The notes below the pieces were generated by a model. It was not told the DNA's origin. It saw only the letters and a program-made list of their open reading frames with translations, and searched no databases. 64,000 bases of DNA from Streptomyces cavernicola (GTDB taxonomy: Bacteria; Actinomycetota; Actinomycetes; Streptomycetales; Streptomycetaceae): the NCBI RefSeq assembly GCF_029968035.1, contig NZ_JASCIQ010000018.1, forward strand, positions 62,001-126,000, read 5' to 3'. Shown here piece after piece: positions 7,961-16,194 of this stretch. Each line of letters begins with the position of its first letter. The stretch's first letter is position 1. The position numbers and the translations under genes were made by a program.

Positions 7961-8027
7961 GGAACTGCAGTTCCCTTAGCCTCCCTCGCCGTGCTAGCTT
8001 GACCGCTCGTAACGGAACTGCAGTCCC
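7961..8027. promoter_or_regulatory. pair of palindromic operator-like boxes upstream of SGNH hydrolase
   Basis: A perfect 14-bp palindrome GGAACTGCAGTTCC (7961-7974) is followed 53 bp later by a near copy GGAACTGCAGTCCC (8014-8027). A -35-like TTGACC (7999-8004) lies between them, without a convincing -10. Two sites five helical turns apart suggest cooperative repression of the gene at 8060. No regulator gene is adjacent. Confidence 0.55.
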
Positions 8028-8059
8028 TTTACGGGGCTCCCGCCGAGAGTGAGCACCTC

Positions 8060-9292
8060 ATGCCCGCACGCATACGCACCAGCCGCCCCGACCACCGTGA
8101 CCGGGCCGGGACCGCGGCCTGGACCGCCGCCTGGACCGCGCCGCCGCAGCGGCCCAGCAGCAGCTTTCAGACGAACTGGAGCGAGGAGGGCTTCCACGAC
8201 CACACGCTCCGCCAGGTCGTACGCGTCACCGCACCGGGCGACGAGCTGCGCATCCGCCTCTCCAACCGGTACGGCACCTCGCCGCTGCAGCTGACCGGCG
8301 CGACGGTGGGCCTGGCCGCCGACCGCGGGGCCGGTCAAGTGCCGGGCAGCACAAGGGAGTTGACCTTCGCGGGCAAGGAGTCGGCGGTCGTACCGGTCGG
8401 CGGGCGGCTCGCCAGCGACCCGGCCGGGCTGAGGACGGACCGGCTGCGCCGGCTGACCGTCACCCTCTATCTGCGGGAGCGGACCGGCGCGGCCACCTTC
8501 CACGACCAGGCGTACGCCACCAGCTACCGGGCCCGCGGCGACCGGCGCGCGAACGACGACGGGACGCCGTTCACCGAGACCACCGAGTCGCTCTACTACC
8601 TGACCGACGTCGAGGTCCGCGGCAACGAGGCGGGGCGGCGCCTGGGCGGGCGTGCGGACGGCGTCGTCGCCTTCGGCGACTCCCTCACCGACGGCTTCGG
8701 CTCCACCACCGACGCCGACCGGCGCTGGCCCGACGCCCTGGCGGACCGCCTCGCCGCGCAGGGCACACCGCGCCCGGTGCTCAACTCCGGCATCGGCGGC
8801 AACCTGCTGCTTCACGACTCGTCCTGGTTCGGGGACAGCGCCTGGTCCCGGTTCGAGCGGGACGTCCTCGACAAGCCGGGCGTCGGCACGGTGGTGCTCC
8901 TCGAAGGGCTCAACGACATCGGGTTCAGCGAGTCCGACCTGACCACGTACAAGCCCAACCCGGCCGTGTCCGTGGCCGAGTTGATCGCGGCGCAGCGCGC
9001 CCTCATACGGCAGGCCCACCGCAGGTGCGTCGAGGTCGTCGGGGCCACCCTGCTGCCGATGAAGGGCGCCGAGTACTACAACGCCACCTCGGCCGCGAAG
9101 ATCCGCGAGCTCAACCACTGGATCCGCACCTCCGGCGCGTTCGACGCCGTGGTCGACCTCAACCGCGCCCTGGCCGCGCCCGACGACCCGGAGCGCCTGA
9201 ACCCGGCCTACGACAGCGGCGACCACAAGCACCCGAACGACGCGGGGTACGAGGTGGTGGCGGAGGAGGTGGCGAAGGCGCTGAAGAAGTGA
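8060..9292 (+). CDS. SGNH/GDSL-type esterase or lipase
   Basis: A 410-residue SGNH hydrolase. Block I (VAFGDSLTDG, nucleophile Ser near 208), block II Gly (GIGGN, near 246), block III Asn (EGLNDIG, near 284) and block V Asp/His (GDHKHPNDAG, near 385) are all present, so the catalytic set is complete. An N-terminal domain of about 190 residues (start of visible fold near SSSFQTNWSEEGF) is a beta-rich module common in secreted actinobacterial members. The first 35 residues are Arg/Pro/Ala-rich and do not form a normal signal peptide, so export is uncertain. It probably cleaves acyl or acetyl esters. Confidence 0.9.
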   Translation: MPARIRTSRPDHRDRAGTAAWTAAWTAPPQRPSSSFQTNWSEEGFHDHTLRQVVRVTAPGDELRIRLSNRYGTSPLQLTGATVGLAADRGAGQVPGSTRELTFAGKESAVVPVGGRLASDPAGLRTDRLRRLTVTLYLRERTGAATFHDQAYATSYRARGDRRANDDGTPFTETTESLYYLTDVEVRGNEAGRRLGGRADGVVAFGDSLTDGFGSTTDADRRWPDALADRLAAQGTPRPVLNSGIGGNLLLHDSSWFGDSAWSRFERDVLDKPGVGTVVLLEGLNDIGFSESDLTTYKPNPAVSVAELIAAQRALIRQAHRRCVEVVGATLLPMKGAEYYNATSAAKIRELNHWIRTSGAFDAVVDLNRALAAPDDPERLNPAYDSGDHKHPNDAGYEVVAEEVAKALKK

Positions 9293-9293
9293 C

Positions 9294-9315
9294 GGGGCGG
9301 GCCCCGGCCCGCCCC
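9294..9315. terminator. bidirectional hairpin terminator
   Basis: Perfect 9-bp arms GGGGCGGGC (9294-9302) and GCCCGCCCC (9307-9315) with a 4-base loop, in the short gap between the convergent SGNH hydrolase and YihY-like genes. Confidence 0.7.
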
Positions 9316-9316
9316 T

Positions 9317-10201
9317 TCAAGTACGGCGACGCCCCCGGAGCAGGCGGGCGAGGCGCGGGTACTCCTCGTGCACCAGCCGGCCGACCACCGCGCCGCCGAA
9401 GACCACCACCGAGACGCCGACCAGCCAGGACTGGACGACGAGCACGGTGCCGTACGCCCCGTACGCGACCGCGTTGGACGCGATCAGCGGCGAGAACACC
9501 AGCTGCGAGAAGACCCGCAGGCCGACCAGACCGAGCGCCGTCAGCACCGCGCCCGGCAGCAGGGCCCGCCACTGGACCCGGCCGCCGAGCAGCAGCCGCT
9601 GCGACCACCAGAAGAACAGCACGGCGCTCAGGATCGCGGTGGCGAAGTGCCAGAGCGACGTCACGAAGGCCATCTCGCCCGCCCCGCGGTCCTGGGTGAT
9701 CTGGGCGGAGGCGAAGAGGTAGCCGATCAGCGCGGCCAGCCACACCGCGTGCCGCCACATGGTGTGCCAGCGGGCGGCGGGCACCTCCCACGCCTTCTCG
9801 TAGCCGGTCTGCAGGGCCGCGCCGAAGGTGAGGCCGAAGACGGCGAGCGCCGCGAGACCGAACGCGGTGGTGGACTCCAGCGCCTTGCGCGGCGACGCGA
9901 ACAGCTCCGCGACTTCCCGCTGCGCGCCCATCGACACGCCCAGTCCCCTGCCGAGCCACTCGGCGAAGCCCTGGCCCTGGGCCGGGTCGACCGCCGCCAC
10001 CACGATGAGCAGCGGCACGAGCGTGAGGAACCCGAGCGCCGCGAGCCCCATCGACCGGTGCATCAGCTCCAGGTCCTTGCCGCGCCGCCAGATGCGGACC
10101 GCGGCGGACCGGGCCGCCGCGTCGTACATCCGCCACCACATCGACGGGCCGCCCGCGCCGGAGCCGGAGTCGGAGCCGGAGCCGGAAGAGTTCGCGCGCA
10201 T
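9317..10201 (-). CDS. YihY/BrkB family inner membrane protein
   Basis: A 294-residue polytopic membrane protein with about six hydrophobic segments (for example MGLAALGFLTLVPLLIVVAA near 50-70 and ALAVFGLTFGAALQTGYEKA near 117-136). The GYEKAW segment and overall layout match the YihY/BrkB family (once annotated ribonuclease BN), whose function is unclear. The N-terminal 20 residues are Ser/Gly repeats. It is single-gene, convergent with the SGNH hydrolase and divergent from the FAD oxidoreductase. Confidence 0.88.
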   Translation of the reverse strand: MRANSSGSGSDSGSGAGGPSMWWRMYDAAARSAAVRIWRRGKDLELMHRSMGLAALGFLTLVPLLIVVAAVDPAQGQGFAEWLGRGLGVSMGAQREVAELFASPRKALESTTAFGLAALAVFGLTFGAALQTGYEKAWEVPAARWHTMWRHAVWLAALIGYLFASAQITQDRGAGEMAFVTSLWHFATAILSAVLFFWWSQRLLLGGRVQWRALLPGAVLTALGLVGLRVFSQLVFSPLIASNAVAYGAYGTVLVVQSWLVGVSVVVFGGAVVGRLVHEEYPRLARLLRGRRRT

Positions 10202-10374
10202 AGAGAGTGGCCTACCCGTCGCCCCGGCACCGTCAGCGGCTCCCCCGGCGTGATCACCCTGATGTCACTGTGACGCAGGTCATAGCAGCGCCTGTCAGCA
10301 ATCGGGACGCCGCCCCGTTCAAGGGACACGCGAACGGACGCGTACGAGAGGCGCGTACGAGACAGGAGCACGCC

Positions 10375-11583
10375 ATGAAGCACCGCATAGTCGTCCTCGG
10401 CGCCGGATACGCCGGGGCCTTCGCCGCCGGGAACCTGGCCCGTCGGCTCTCTCCCGCCGACACCGAGATCACCGTCGTCAACGCCGAGCCCGACTTCGTC
10501 GAGCGGATGCGGCTCCACCAGCTCGCGGCCGGCCAGGACCTCGGCGTCCGCAAGCTCGCCGACGTGTTCGCGGGCACCGGGGTGCGGCTGCGCCTGGCGC
10601 GCGTCACCGGCATCGACCCCGACCGCGGATCCGTCACGGTGACCGCCGCCGACGACCACGTGAACGGCTCCGGCTCCGGCGAGATCCCGTACGACACCCT
10701 CCTCTACACGCTCGGGAGTTCCGTGGCCCGGCACGGCGTCCCCGGTGTGGCCGAGCACGCCTTCGACGTGACCGGTCTGTCCTCGGCGCTGCGGCTGCGC
10801 GAACGGCTCGCCGCGCTCGGCGCGGGCGCGGCCGCCCTCGTCGTCGGCGAGGGCCTGACCGGGATCGAGACCGCCGCCGAACTCGCCGAGTCCCGGCCCG
10901 ACCTGTCGGTCGCGCTCGCCGCCCGCGGTGAGCTGGGCGCCTGGCTCTCCCCGAAGGCGCGCGGCCATCTGCACCGGGCCTTCGACCGGCTCGGCGTCGC
11001 CGTGCACGAGCACACCGCGATCGAGGCGGTCGAGCCGAACCGGGCGCTCGCCGCCGACGGCAGCTCGCTCCCGGCCGATGTGACCGTCTGGTCGGCGGGG
11101 TTCGCCGTGCACCCCCTCGCGGCAGCCGGCGGCCTCCAGGTCGCCGAGACCGGCCAGATCGTCGTCGACCGCACCATGCGCTCGGTCTCGCACCCGGACG
11201 TCTACGCCGCCGGCGACTGCGCCTACGCCATCGGCGAGAACGGCCGGCCGCTGCCGATGTCCTGCGCCTCGGCGGGCTTCACCAACATGCAGGCGACCGG
11301 CGCGATCATCGCCCGCCTGACCGGCGGCAAGGTCCCGACCACGGGACTGAAGTACTACGGCAACCACATCAGCCTCGGCAGGCGGGACGCGATCTTCCAG
11401 ATGGTGGACGACGAGGCCCGGGTGAAGCCCTGGTACGTGGGCGGGCGCACCGCGGTCCGTTTCAAGGCGGGCGTGCTGAAGGGCGCCGCGTGGGGCATCT
11501 CCCACCCGACCTTCGGCCTGCCGAAGCGCCGCCGCCGTACGACCACCGCGCCCGCCCCGTCCGCCGTGCGGGTCGCGGCCTAG
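10375..11583 (+). CDS. FAD-dependent pyridine nucleotide-disulphide type oxidoreductase (NDH-2-like)
   Basis: A 402-residue two-dinucleotide-fold flavoprotein. The FAD motif VVLGAGYAGAFAAGNL is at residues 6-21, the NAD(P) fold starts near 157 (VVGEGLTGIETAAEL) and the C-terminal FAD-contact DVYAAGDCA is near 275. It lacks the redox Cys pair of disulphide reductases and resembles type II NADH dehydrogenases and related quinone-linked enzymes, but has no obvious membrane-anchoring tail. The start at 10375 follows ACAGGAGCACGCC. The ECF sigma gene begins 9 nt after its stop, so the two are co-transcribed; oxidoreductase genes are common partners of ECF41 sigma factors. Confidence 0.88.
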   Translation: MKHRIVVLGAGYAGAFAAGNLARRLSPADTEITVVNAEPDFVERMRLHQLAAGQDLGVRKLADVFAGTGVRLRLARVTGIDPDRGSVTVTAADDHVNGSGSGEIPYDTLLYTLGSSVARHGVPGVAEHAFDVTGLSSALRLRERLAALGAGAAALVVGEGLTGIETAAELAESRPDLSVALAARGELGAWLSPKARGHLHRAFDRLGVAVHEHTAIEAVEPNRALAADGSSLPADVTVWSAGFAVHPLAAAGGLQVAETGQIVVDRTMRSVSHPDVYAAGDCAYAIGENGRPLPMSCASAGFTNMQATGAIIARLTGGKVPTTGLKYYGNHISLGRRDAIFQMVDDEARVKPWYVGGRTAVRFKAGVLKGAAWGISHPTFGLPKRRRRTTTAPAPSAVRVAA

Positions 11584-11592
11584 GCTGCCCGC

Positions 11593-12546
11593 ATGGACAG
11601 TGCGGCCGTCGACCGTTTCGAGGCCGGCCGGGGCCGGCTGGCCTCCCTCGCGTACCGTCTGCTCGGCTCGGCCGCGGACGCCGAGGACGCCGTGCAGGAC
11701 ACGTTTCTGCGCTGGCAGGCGGCGGACCGGGAGCGCATCGAGGTGCCGGAGGCCTGGCTGACGAAGGTCGCCACGAACCTCTGCCTCGACCGGCTCCGCT
11801 CTGCGCAGGCGCGGCACGAGCGGGCGGCCGGGGCCTGGCTGCCCGAGCCGCTCCTGGACGGCGACCCGATGCTCGGCCCCGCCGACACGTACCAGCAGCG
11901 CGAGTCGGTGTCCCTGGCCGTGCTGACCCTGTTGGAGCGTCTCGCGCCGGTGGAGCGGGCCGCGTACGTCCTGCGGGAGGCCTTCTCGTACCGGCACGCG
12001 GAGATCGCGGGGATCCTCGGCATCAGCGAGTCCGCGAGTCAGCAGCATGTGCATCGGGCCCGCCGCCGCATCGCCGCCGAGCGGCGCGCCGGCGACGAGG
12101 TGGACCCGGCGTCCGCCCGCCGGATCGTCGAGGAGTTCCTCTCCGCCGCCACGTCGGGCCGTACCGAGCGCCTGGTGGAGCTGCTCACGGCCGACGTGGT
12201 CGCGGTCTCGGACGGCGCCGGACTGGCCAGGCGGCTGCTGCGGTTCGACTCCCGCGAGCGGGTCGCCTCGTTCGTACGGGCCGGCTTCAAACCCACTGCC
12301 GCGAAGCGGCGCTTGGCCGGCGGCCCGGTCTCGATGTACCCGGCGCTGGTCAACGGCGCTCCGGCGGTACTGGCCGTGGTCGACGGCCGGGTGGCGGGCG
12401 CGGTGGCGTTCGCCGTCACCGACGGCAGGATCAACACCCTGCACGGCATCGCCGCGACACCCAGGCTCGCGCGCCTGGACGAGGCGTGGCAGCGGCGGCA
12501 GCGGCGACGCCCTGAGCCGGAGGCGCCGCTCATCGAGACGTGGTGA
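11593..12546 (+). CDS. ECF41-type sigma factor with fused SnoaL-like domain
   Basis: A 317-residue extracytoplasmic-function sigma factor. Region 2 is at about residues 10-75 (YRLLGSAADAEDAVQDTFLR), region 4 at about 110-160 (YRHAEIAGILGISESASQQH), followed by a SnoaL/NTF2-like domain of about 140 residues. The segment VSDGAGLARRL is in the place of the DGGGR/K motif of ECF41 proteins. In ECF41 the fused domain acts as a built-in anti-sigma, so no separate anti-sigma gene is expected and none is present. It follows the FAD oxidoreductase gene directly, the usual ECF41 arrangement with its target. Confidence 0.92.
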   Translation: MDSAAVDRFEAGRGRLASLAYRLLGSAADAEDAVQDTFLRWQAADRERIEVPEAWLTKVATNLCLDRLRSAQARHERAAGAWLPEPLLDGDPMLGPADTYQQRESVSLAVLTLLERLAPVERAAYVLREAFSYRHAEIAGILGISESASQQHVHRARRRIAAERRAGDEVDPASARRIVEEFLSAATSGRTERLVELLTADVVAVSDGAGLARRLLRFDSRERVASFVRAGFKPTAAKRRLAGGPVSMYPALVNGAPAVLAVVDGRVAGAVAFAVTDGRINTLHGIAATPRLARLDEAWQRRQRRRPEPEAPLIETW

Positions 12547-12602
12547 GTTGAGCCGGAGCGGGCGTCGAGGGCTGCGACGGCGTCGCGGCGGAACGCGTCG
12601 GC

Positions 12603-13109
12603 CTAGGGAAGACACTTCAACATCACCGCGTACTGGGGTGAGTCGTCGTGCGCCTTCGACTCGTCCACCTGCCGGTAACCCCAACTCTCGTAGAGCCGTA
12701 GGACCTTGTCGTGTGCGCTCTCCACCTGAAGCGACACCGCATTCGCCGGCACAGGCGCGATCAGCGCGTCATGGATCCTCTGGGCGCGACCCGTCCCTCG
12801 CCACTTGGCCAGCACCATGAGTTCGGACAGCGCGAACACGGGGCCTCGCGGACCGCTCGGTCTGGTGCTCCCCCTCCACCAGCCGCCGGGGGCGAGTACC
12901 GAGCCGTACGCGTAGCCGACCGGACCGCCGTTCTCCCAGCCGGATACGCACCTCCAGTTCTTTCGGGAAGACCACAGATCCAGAAAGTACGAGAACCGTT
13001 CGCGGGAGTGGAACGGGTCGGGGTTGTCCGCGTACACCTCGTCATGAATGTCCAGGAGCATCGAACGCACAGCTTGCGCGTCAGCGTGGCCGTACTGCCT
13101 CAGGTCCAT
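12603..13109 (-). CDS. GNAT family N-acetyltransferase
   Basis: A 168-residue GCN5-related acetyltransferase. The core motif for acetyl-CoA binding is near 95-115 (LSELMVLAKWRGTGRAQRIH, close to the R/Q-x-x-G-x-G/A consensus) and the C-terminal strand/helix (VLRLYESWGYRQ) near 135-147 is typical. The substrate is unknown. Its start overlaps the end of an apparently broken small frame (13100-13233) downstream of the methyltransferase gene, so it may be the last gene of the radical SAM/methyltransferase transcription unit. Confidence 0.88.
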   Translation of the reverse strand: MDLRQYGHADAQAVRSMLLDIHDEVYADNPDPFHSRERFSYFLDLWSSRKNWRCVSGWENGGPVGYAYGSVLAPGGWWRGSTRPSGPRGPVFALSELMVLAKWRGTGRAQRIHDALIAPVPANAVSLQVESAHDKVLRLYESWGYRQVDESKAHDDSPQYAVMLKCLP

Positions 13110-13233
13110 TGGCGAGACTCCTCGATCCAGTCAGTCACTTCGGGCGTCTTTGCGCCGGAGGCGACGAGGAGTTCGCGCCCTTTGGCAACGTCCGCCGCGC
13201 GGCTTGGATGTGCGGGCGGAGGATCAGGCTCAC
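13100..13233 (-). pseudogene. possible small gene with frame break between methyltransferase and GNAT genes
   Basis: Two short minus-strand frames meet here. One starts with a GTG (13231-13233) overlapping the methyltransferase stop as GTGA and reads MSLILRPHIQAA before drifting into low complexity. The other reads KGRELLVASGAKTPEVTDW and ends at a TGA (13100-13102) just inside the GNAT gene. Joined by a frameshift near 13190 they would give a plausible protein of about 44 residues. It may be a broken gene, a programmed frameshift or chance. Confidence 0.3.
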
Positions 13234-14414
13234 CGGCTGTCAGGGCACAAGGTTGCGGTCCAGCCGTTTCGGGCCAGGGTGAGGGTGCCGTCCGGGGTGA
13301 TGCGTACGGCGGCGCCGTTGACGGGGAGGTCTCCGTCGATGACGAGCCAGGTGCGGATGCGGTCGAGTTCGTCCCACAGGCGGCGGGGACCGCCTTGGTG
13401 GACCACCGGGAGTTCGCGCGGGCCGGTGGCTGTGGCGCGGGCCCAGGAGCCGTCGGGGTGGAGCATGTAGGCGGTGCGGGTGCCGTCCTGGTCCACGTGC
13501 ATGCGGTGGTCGATGCCGGGTGCGATGAGTTCGAGTGTGGAGCGTACGTCCCACGTGTCGTTCACGCGCATGACCGGATACAGGCCGGGGGCGATGTGCT
13601 CGCCGTCGGCGTGCTGGGCCCTGTCCCACAGGGCGGTGTCGTCGGGGGCGGGGTCGTAGTCGTCGCCGTGGCGTGCGCGCATGAACCCGGCGGATTCGGG
13701 TGCGACTTGGCCGATGGCGCCGCCGTCGTCGGTCTTGTCCGCGGTGATGAGGAGGCCGGTGCCGGACAGGGTGGTCACGAGGCGTCCGCCGGGGGCGAGG
13801 GCCTTGAGCCAGGAGGCCGGGAAGGTCTTCACGGAGACGGTGGAGACGATGCGGTCGTACGTGCCGGGCAGGTCGCCGGTCACGTCGCAGACCTCCAGGG
13901 TGGGGCGGTGGCCGGCTGCCGCAAGCCGTTCCTCGGCGGCCCGCACCAGGTACGGGTCCACGTCCACGCTCGTGACCCGGGCATCGCCGAGGCGTCGGCA
14001 GGCCAGGGCGGTGCCGTAGCCGCTGCCGCAGGTCACCAAGGCGCGGGAGGTGTCGGCCATGACGGCGTGCCGGTACATCAGCACGACCAGGCTCGGCAGC
14101 GTGGACGACGAGGTCGGCCACGTCTCCGACACCCGCGCGTCGAGTGCGGCGTGGTCGGCGTGGTGCGGGCCGACCCGGGTGATCAGGGAGCGGGTGCCGT
14201 TGTAGGCGGCGCGCATCCACCCCTCGGGATCGGCGGGCCCGTCGCTCACCTCGTAGACGCGTGTGCCCTCGTGGTCCGTGGGTGTCCACCAGCGAGGGAC
14301 GAACAGGTGGCGGGGCGTGTGGGCGAGAGGCTGATGCCAGCGGGATTCGGGCCGTACGGTCTCTTCGGCCATCCGGCGGGCGTGGAACTCCCAGTCCAGT
14401 TGTGTCCGGTCCAC
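13230..14414 (-). CDS. PCMT-like SAM-dependent protein methyltransferase
   Basis: A 394-residue protein with a protein-L-isoaspartate methyltransferase-like (PCMT) domain in its N-terminal two thirds. The SAM-binding core reads LVTCGSGYGTALACRRLG near 115-132, followed by acidic VDVDPYLV. The C-terminal part is a beta-rich extension. The GTG start at 14414 is preceded by GAGAGGAG at good spacing. Such enzymes are recruited in lanthipeptide and other RiPP pathways to make isoaspartate or methyl esters. It lies 14 nt downstream of a radical SAM gene, so the two probably act on the same peptide or protein. No lanthionine synthetase is present. Confidence 0.82.
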   Translation of the reverse strand: MDRTQLDWEFHARRMAEETVRPESRWHQPLAHTPRHLFVPRWWTPTDHEGTRVYEVSDGPADPEGWMRAAYNGTRSLITRVGPHHADHAALDARVSETWPTSSSTLPSLVVLMYRHAVMADTSRALVTCGSGYGTALACRRLGDARVTSVDVDPYLVRAAEERLAAAGHRPTLEVCDVTGDLPGTYDRIVSTVSVKTFPASWLKALAPGGRLVTTLSGTGLLITADKTDDGGAIGQVAPESAGFMRARHGDDYDPAPDDTALWDRAQHADGEHIAPGLYPVMRVNDTWDVRSTLELIAPGIDHRMHVDQDGTRTAYMLHPDGSWARATATGPRELPVVHQGGPRRLWDELDRIRTWLVIDGDLPVNGAAVRITPDGTLTLARNGWTATLCPDSR

Positions 14415-14428
14415 GAACGGGACTCCTC

Positions 14429-15388
14429 TCAGGGGAACTTGGGCAGGCAGGCGGGCTGTCCCGGCTGGCACGCCGAGTCGTCCGGCGAACACCCCGCCGA
14501 GGTGGGGGCGTAGCCCATCGGGTTGCAGGGCGACCCGGAGGCGGGCCGGCACGAGTCGGAGTCGGCGGGCTTGCAGTCCGGGGCACAGGCCGTCGGCCCA
14601 CGTTGTGGGATGCTCGCGGCGACCTCCTGCCACCGGGCGGAGGTGAACACGTCCTCCAGGGTGGCAGTGCGGACCTGTCCCGCGGGGAGGAACCGGCCCA
14701 TCACACAAGGGGCCACGGTGCCGTCGGGGAGGACGGCGGCGATACCCTTGGCGCACCTGCCGCACAGTTCCGACGTGGACGGGAGCGCGGAGGTCCTGGC
14801 CGCGTTGCCGACCCCGCGCGCGTGGTCGATGCTCGCTTGGCCGACGCCCAGGGAATCCAGCTCCGTGCGGGCCTGTTCGGCGCGCTGGCCCGCACGCGTA
14901 TTGATGACGCCGACCTTCAGTGGGATGCCCCGGCGCACGGCCTCGATGATGTTCGCGCGGGTCGCCGCATGGGAGCCCTTGCGGCCGGTCACCCGGTCGT
15001 GGTCGGCGGGCAGGTCGCTGTAGTACGAGGTGGCCAGGCTCACGCGCTTGTCCTCGTACAGGTCCCAGTGTTCGGGCCGGACCCGGTAGAGGTTGCTGTA
15101 GACCTGAACCGTGAGCCCGGCGGCGAGGGCGTGCCTCACCAGGGCGGTGAACTCGGGGTGCGTGGTCGGCTCGCCGCCGATGAACTGCACCCGCTCCACG
15201 CCGATGGCGGCGGCCTCGTCGAGGACCCGACGCCAGTCGTCGCCGGTCATGTTGCCGTGCCCCTTGGTCGGCCCGGACTCGGCATAGCAGTGCGTGCAGG
15301 AGAGTTGGCAGCGCCCGGTGATTTCCAGCTCAAGGAACGGGGGGACGACGAGAACGGTGTTGGTCGGGGGTTCGAGTACAGCGGTCAT
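14429..15388 (-). CDS. radical SAM enzyme with C-terminal Cys-X-Pro repeat tail
   Basis: A 319-residue radical SAM protein. The cluster motif C-x3-C-x2-C is at residues 27-34 (CQLSCTHC), with GGEPTTHP near 93 as the SAM-contact motif. A short SPASM-like region follows near 209-232 (LCGRCAKG, then PCVMGR). Residues 268-319 form an unusual tail with seven Cys, each in the pattern C-x-P (CAP, CKP, CRP, CNP, CSP, CQP, CLP). The tail could bind an auxiliary iron-sulphur cluster or be a built-in substrate. It is the first clear gene of the unit with the PCMT-like methyltransferase. The start is preceded by GAGGAGGAG. Confidence 0.88.
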   Translation of the reverse strand: MTAVLEPPTNTVLVVPPFLELEITGRCQLSCTHCYAESGPTKGHGNMTGDDWRRVLDEAAAIGVERVQFIGGEPTTHPEFTALVRHALAAGLTVQVYSNLYRVRPEHWDLYEDKRVSLATSYYSDLPADHDRVTGRKGSHAATRANIIEAVRRGIPLKVGVINTRAGQRAEQARTELDSLGVGQASIDHARGVGNAARTSALPSTSELCGRCAKGIAAVLPDGTVAPCVMGRFLPAGQVRTATLEDVFTSARWQEVAASIPQRGPTACAPDCKPADSDSCRPASGSPCNPMGYAPTSAGCSPDDSACQPGQPACLPKFP

Positions 15389-15494
15389 GTCGTGCTCTCC
15401 TCCTCATAGTTGTGCCGTGTGACCAGGTCAGGGTCGTCACCGGCAGAGGGCGTGGGTTCAGGGGCGGAACGGGTCCAGGACCTCGGTTCCCGAT

Positions 15495-15893
15495 TCAGAA
15501 GGTGGCGTCGGCGGCGAGCGCTCGGAAGACGGCCCAGACGATCTTTCCGGGACCGTCGCGCCGTGCGGTGCCCCAGTCGTCGGCGAGGGTCGCGACGAGC
15601 AGCAGGCCGCGGCCCCGCTCGTCGTCCTCGGCGGCCTCGTGTACCTGCGGCAGGTCGTCGCCCGCGTCGTGCACGTCGAGGCGCAGGGCGACGCCGTCCG
15701 TGATGGTGACGGCGACGCGGAACATGCGTCCCGGCGGGGTGTGTTGGAGCGCGTTGGTCGCCAGCTCGGACGCGCAGACGAGGATGTCGGCGGCGCGGTG
15801 GTCCGTTACGTGGCCGGTGATCGCCTCACGTACGAAGCGGCGTGCTCGCGGGACTGCCCTGCGGGTGCGGCTGAAGGTTCACTCAACGTGCAC
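15495..15893 (-). pseudogene. RsbW-like histidine-kinase-type ATPase interrupted by in-frame TGA
   Basis: The minus-strand frame encodes a complete HATPase_c domain of anti-sigma/RsbW type: N-box SELATNALQHTPPG, then LRLDVHDAG and the G-box GRGLLLVATLADDWG, ending at 15495. The first ATG (15725) lies after the N-box, so it cannot be the native start. Going upstream the frame reads TFSRTRRAVPRARRFV and then meets TGA at 15879-15881, directly after GTG CAC GTT GAG (start candidate 15891-15893). Trp is plausible at that place, so a TGG-to-TGA change is the simplest reading. No ATG or GTG lies between the TGA and the N-box. It is probably inactive, unless a rare start codon is used. Confidence 0.6.
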
Positions 15894-16194
15894 AGTCGGC
15901 GTCGGGGGCGAGAGCGATGGCGTGGTGAGGGTGGTGGTCGTCAACCGCAGGGCTCTGCTCCCAGGCACGGCGAGCGTCGGGGTGGGATTCGGGCAGTAGG
16001 CACATTCACGCAGCATCCGATGATGCACGTTCACATCGCACCCCTCATCGGTGGTTGATGCCGGTCAACGTCCAGGGAACCACCCGGAGTTGGAGGACTC
16101 CACGGCATCGATGCGGCAGTCTTGACGCAGCCATGTGCACGGGGGCGCTGCACCTGTGCGTGCGGCGGGAACGTACGTGGGAAGGGAGGCCGTC

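Noticed and set aside
10063..12684. Long minus-strand open frame opposite the FAD oxidoreductase and sigma genes
   Set aside because: Low-complexity translation and no ribosome binding site; the plus-strand genes have complete family motifs.
15389..15494. Possible RiPP precursor peptide directly upstream of the radical SAM gene
   Set aside because: A minus frame of about 35 codons ends in an ATGA overlap, but it has no ATG or GTG start, no Cys and no leader/core pattern.
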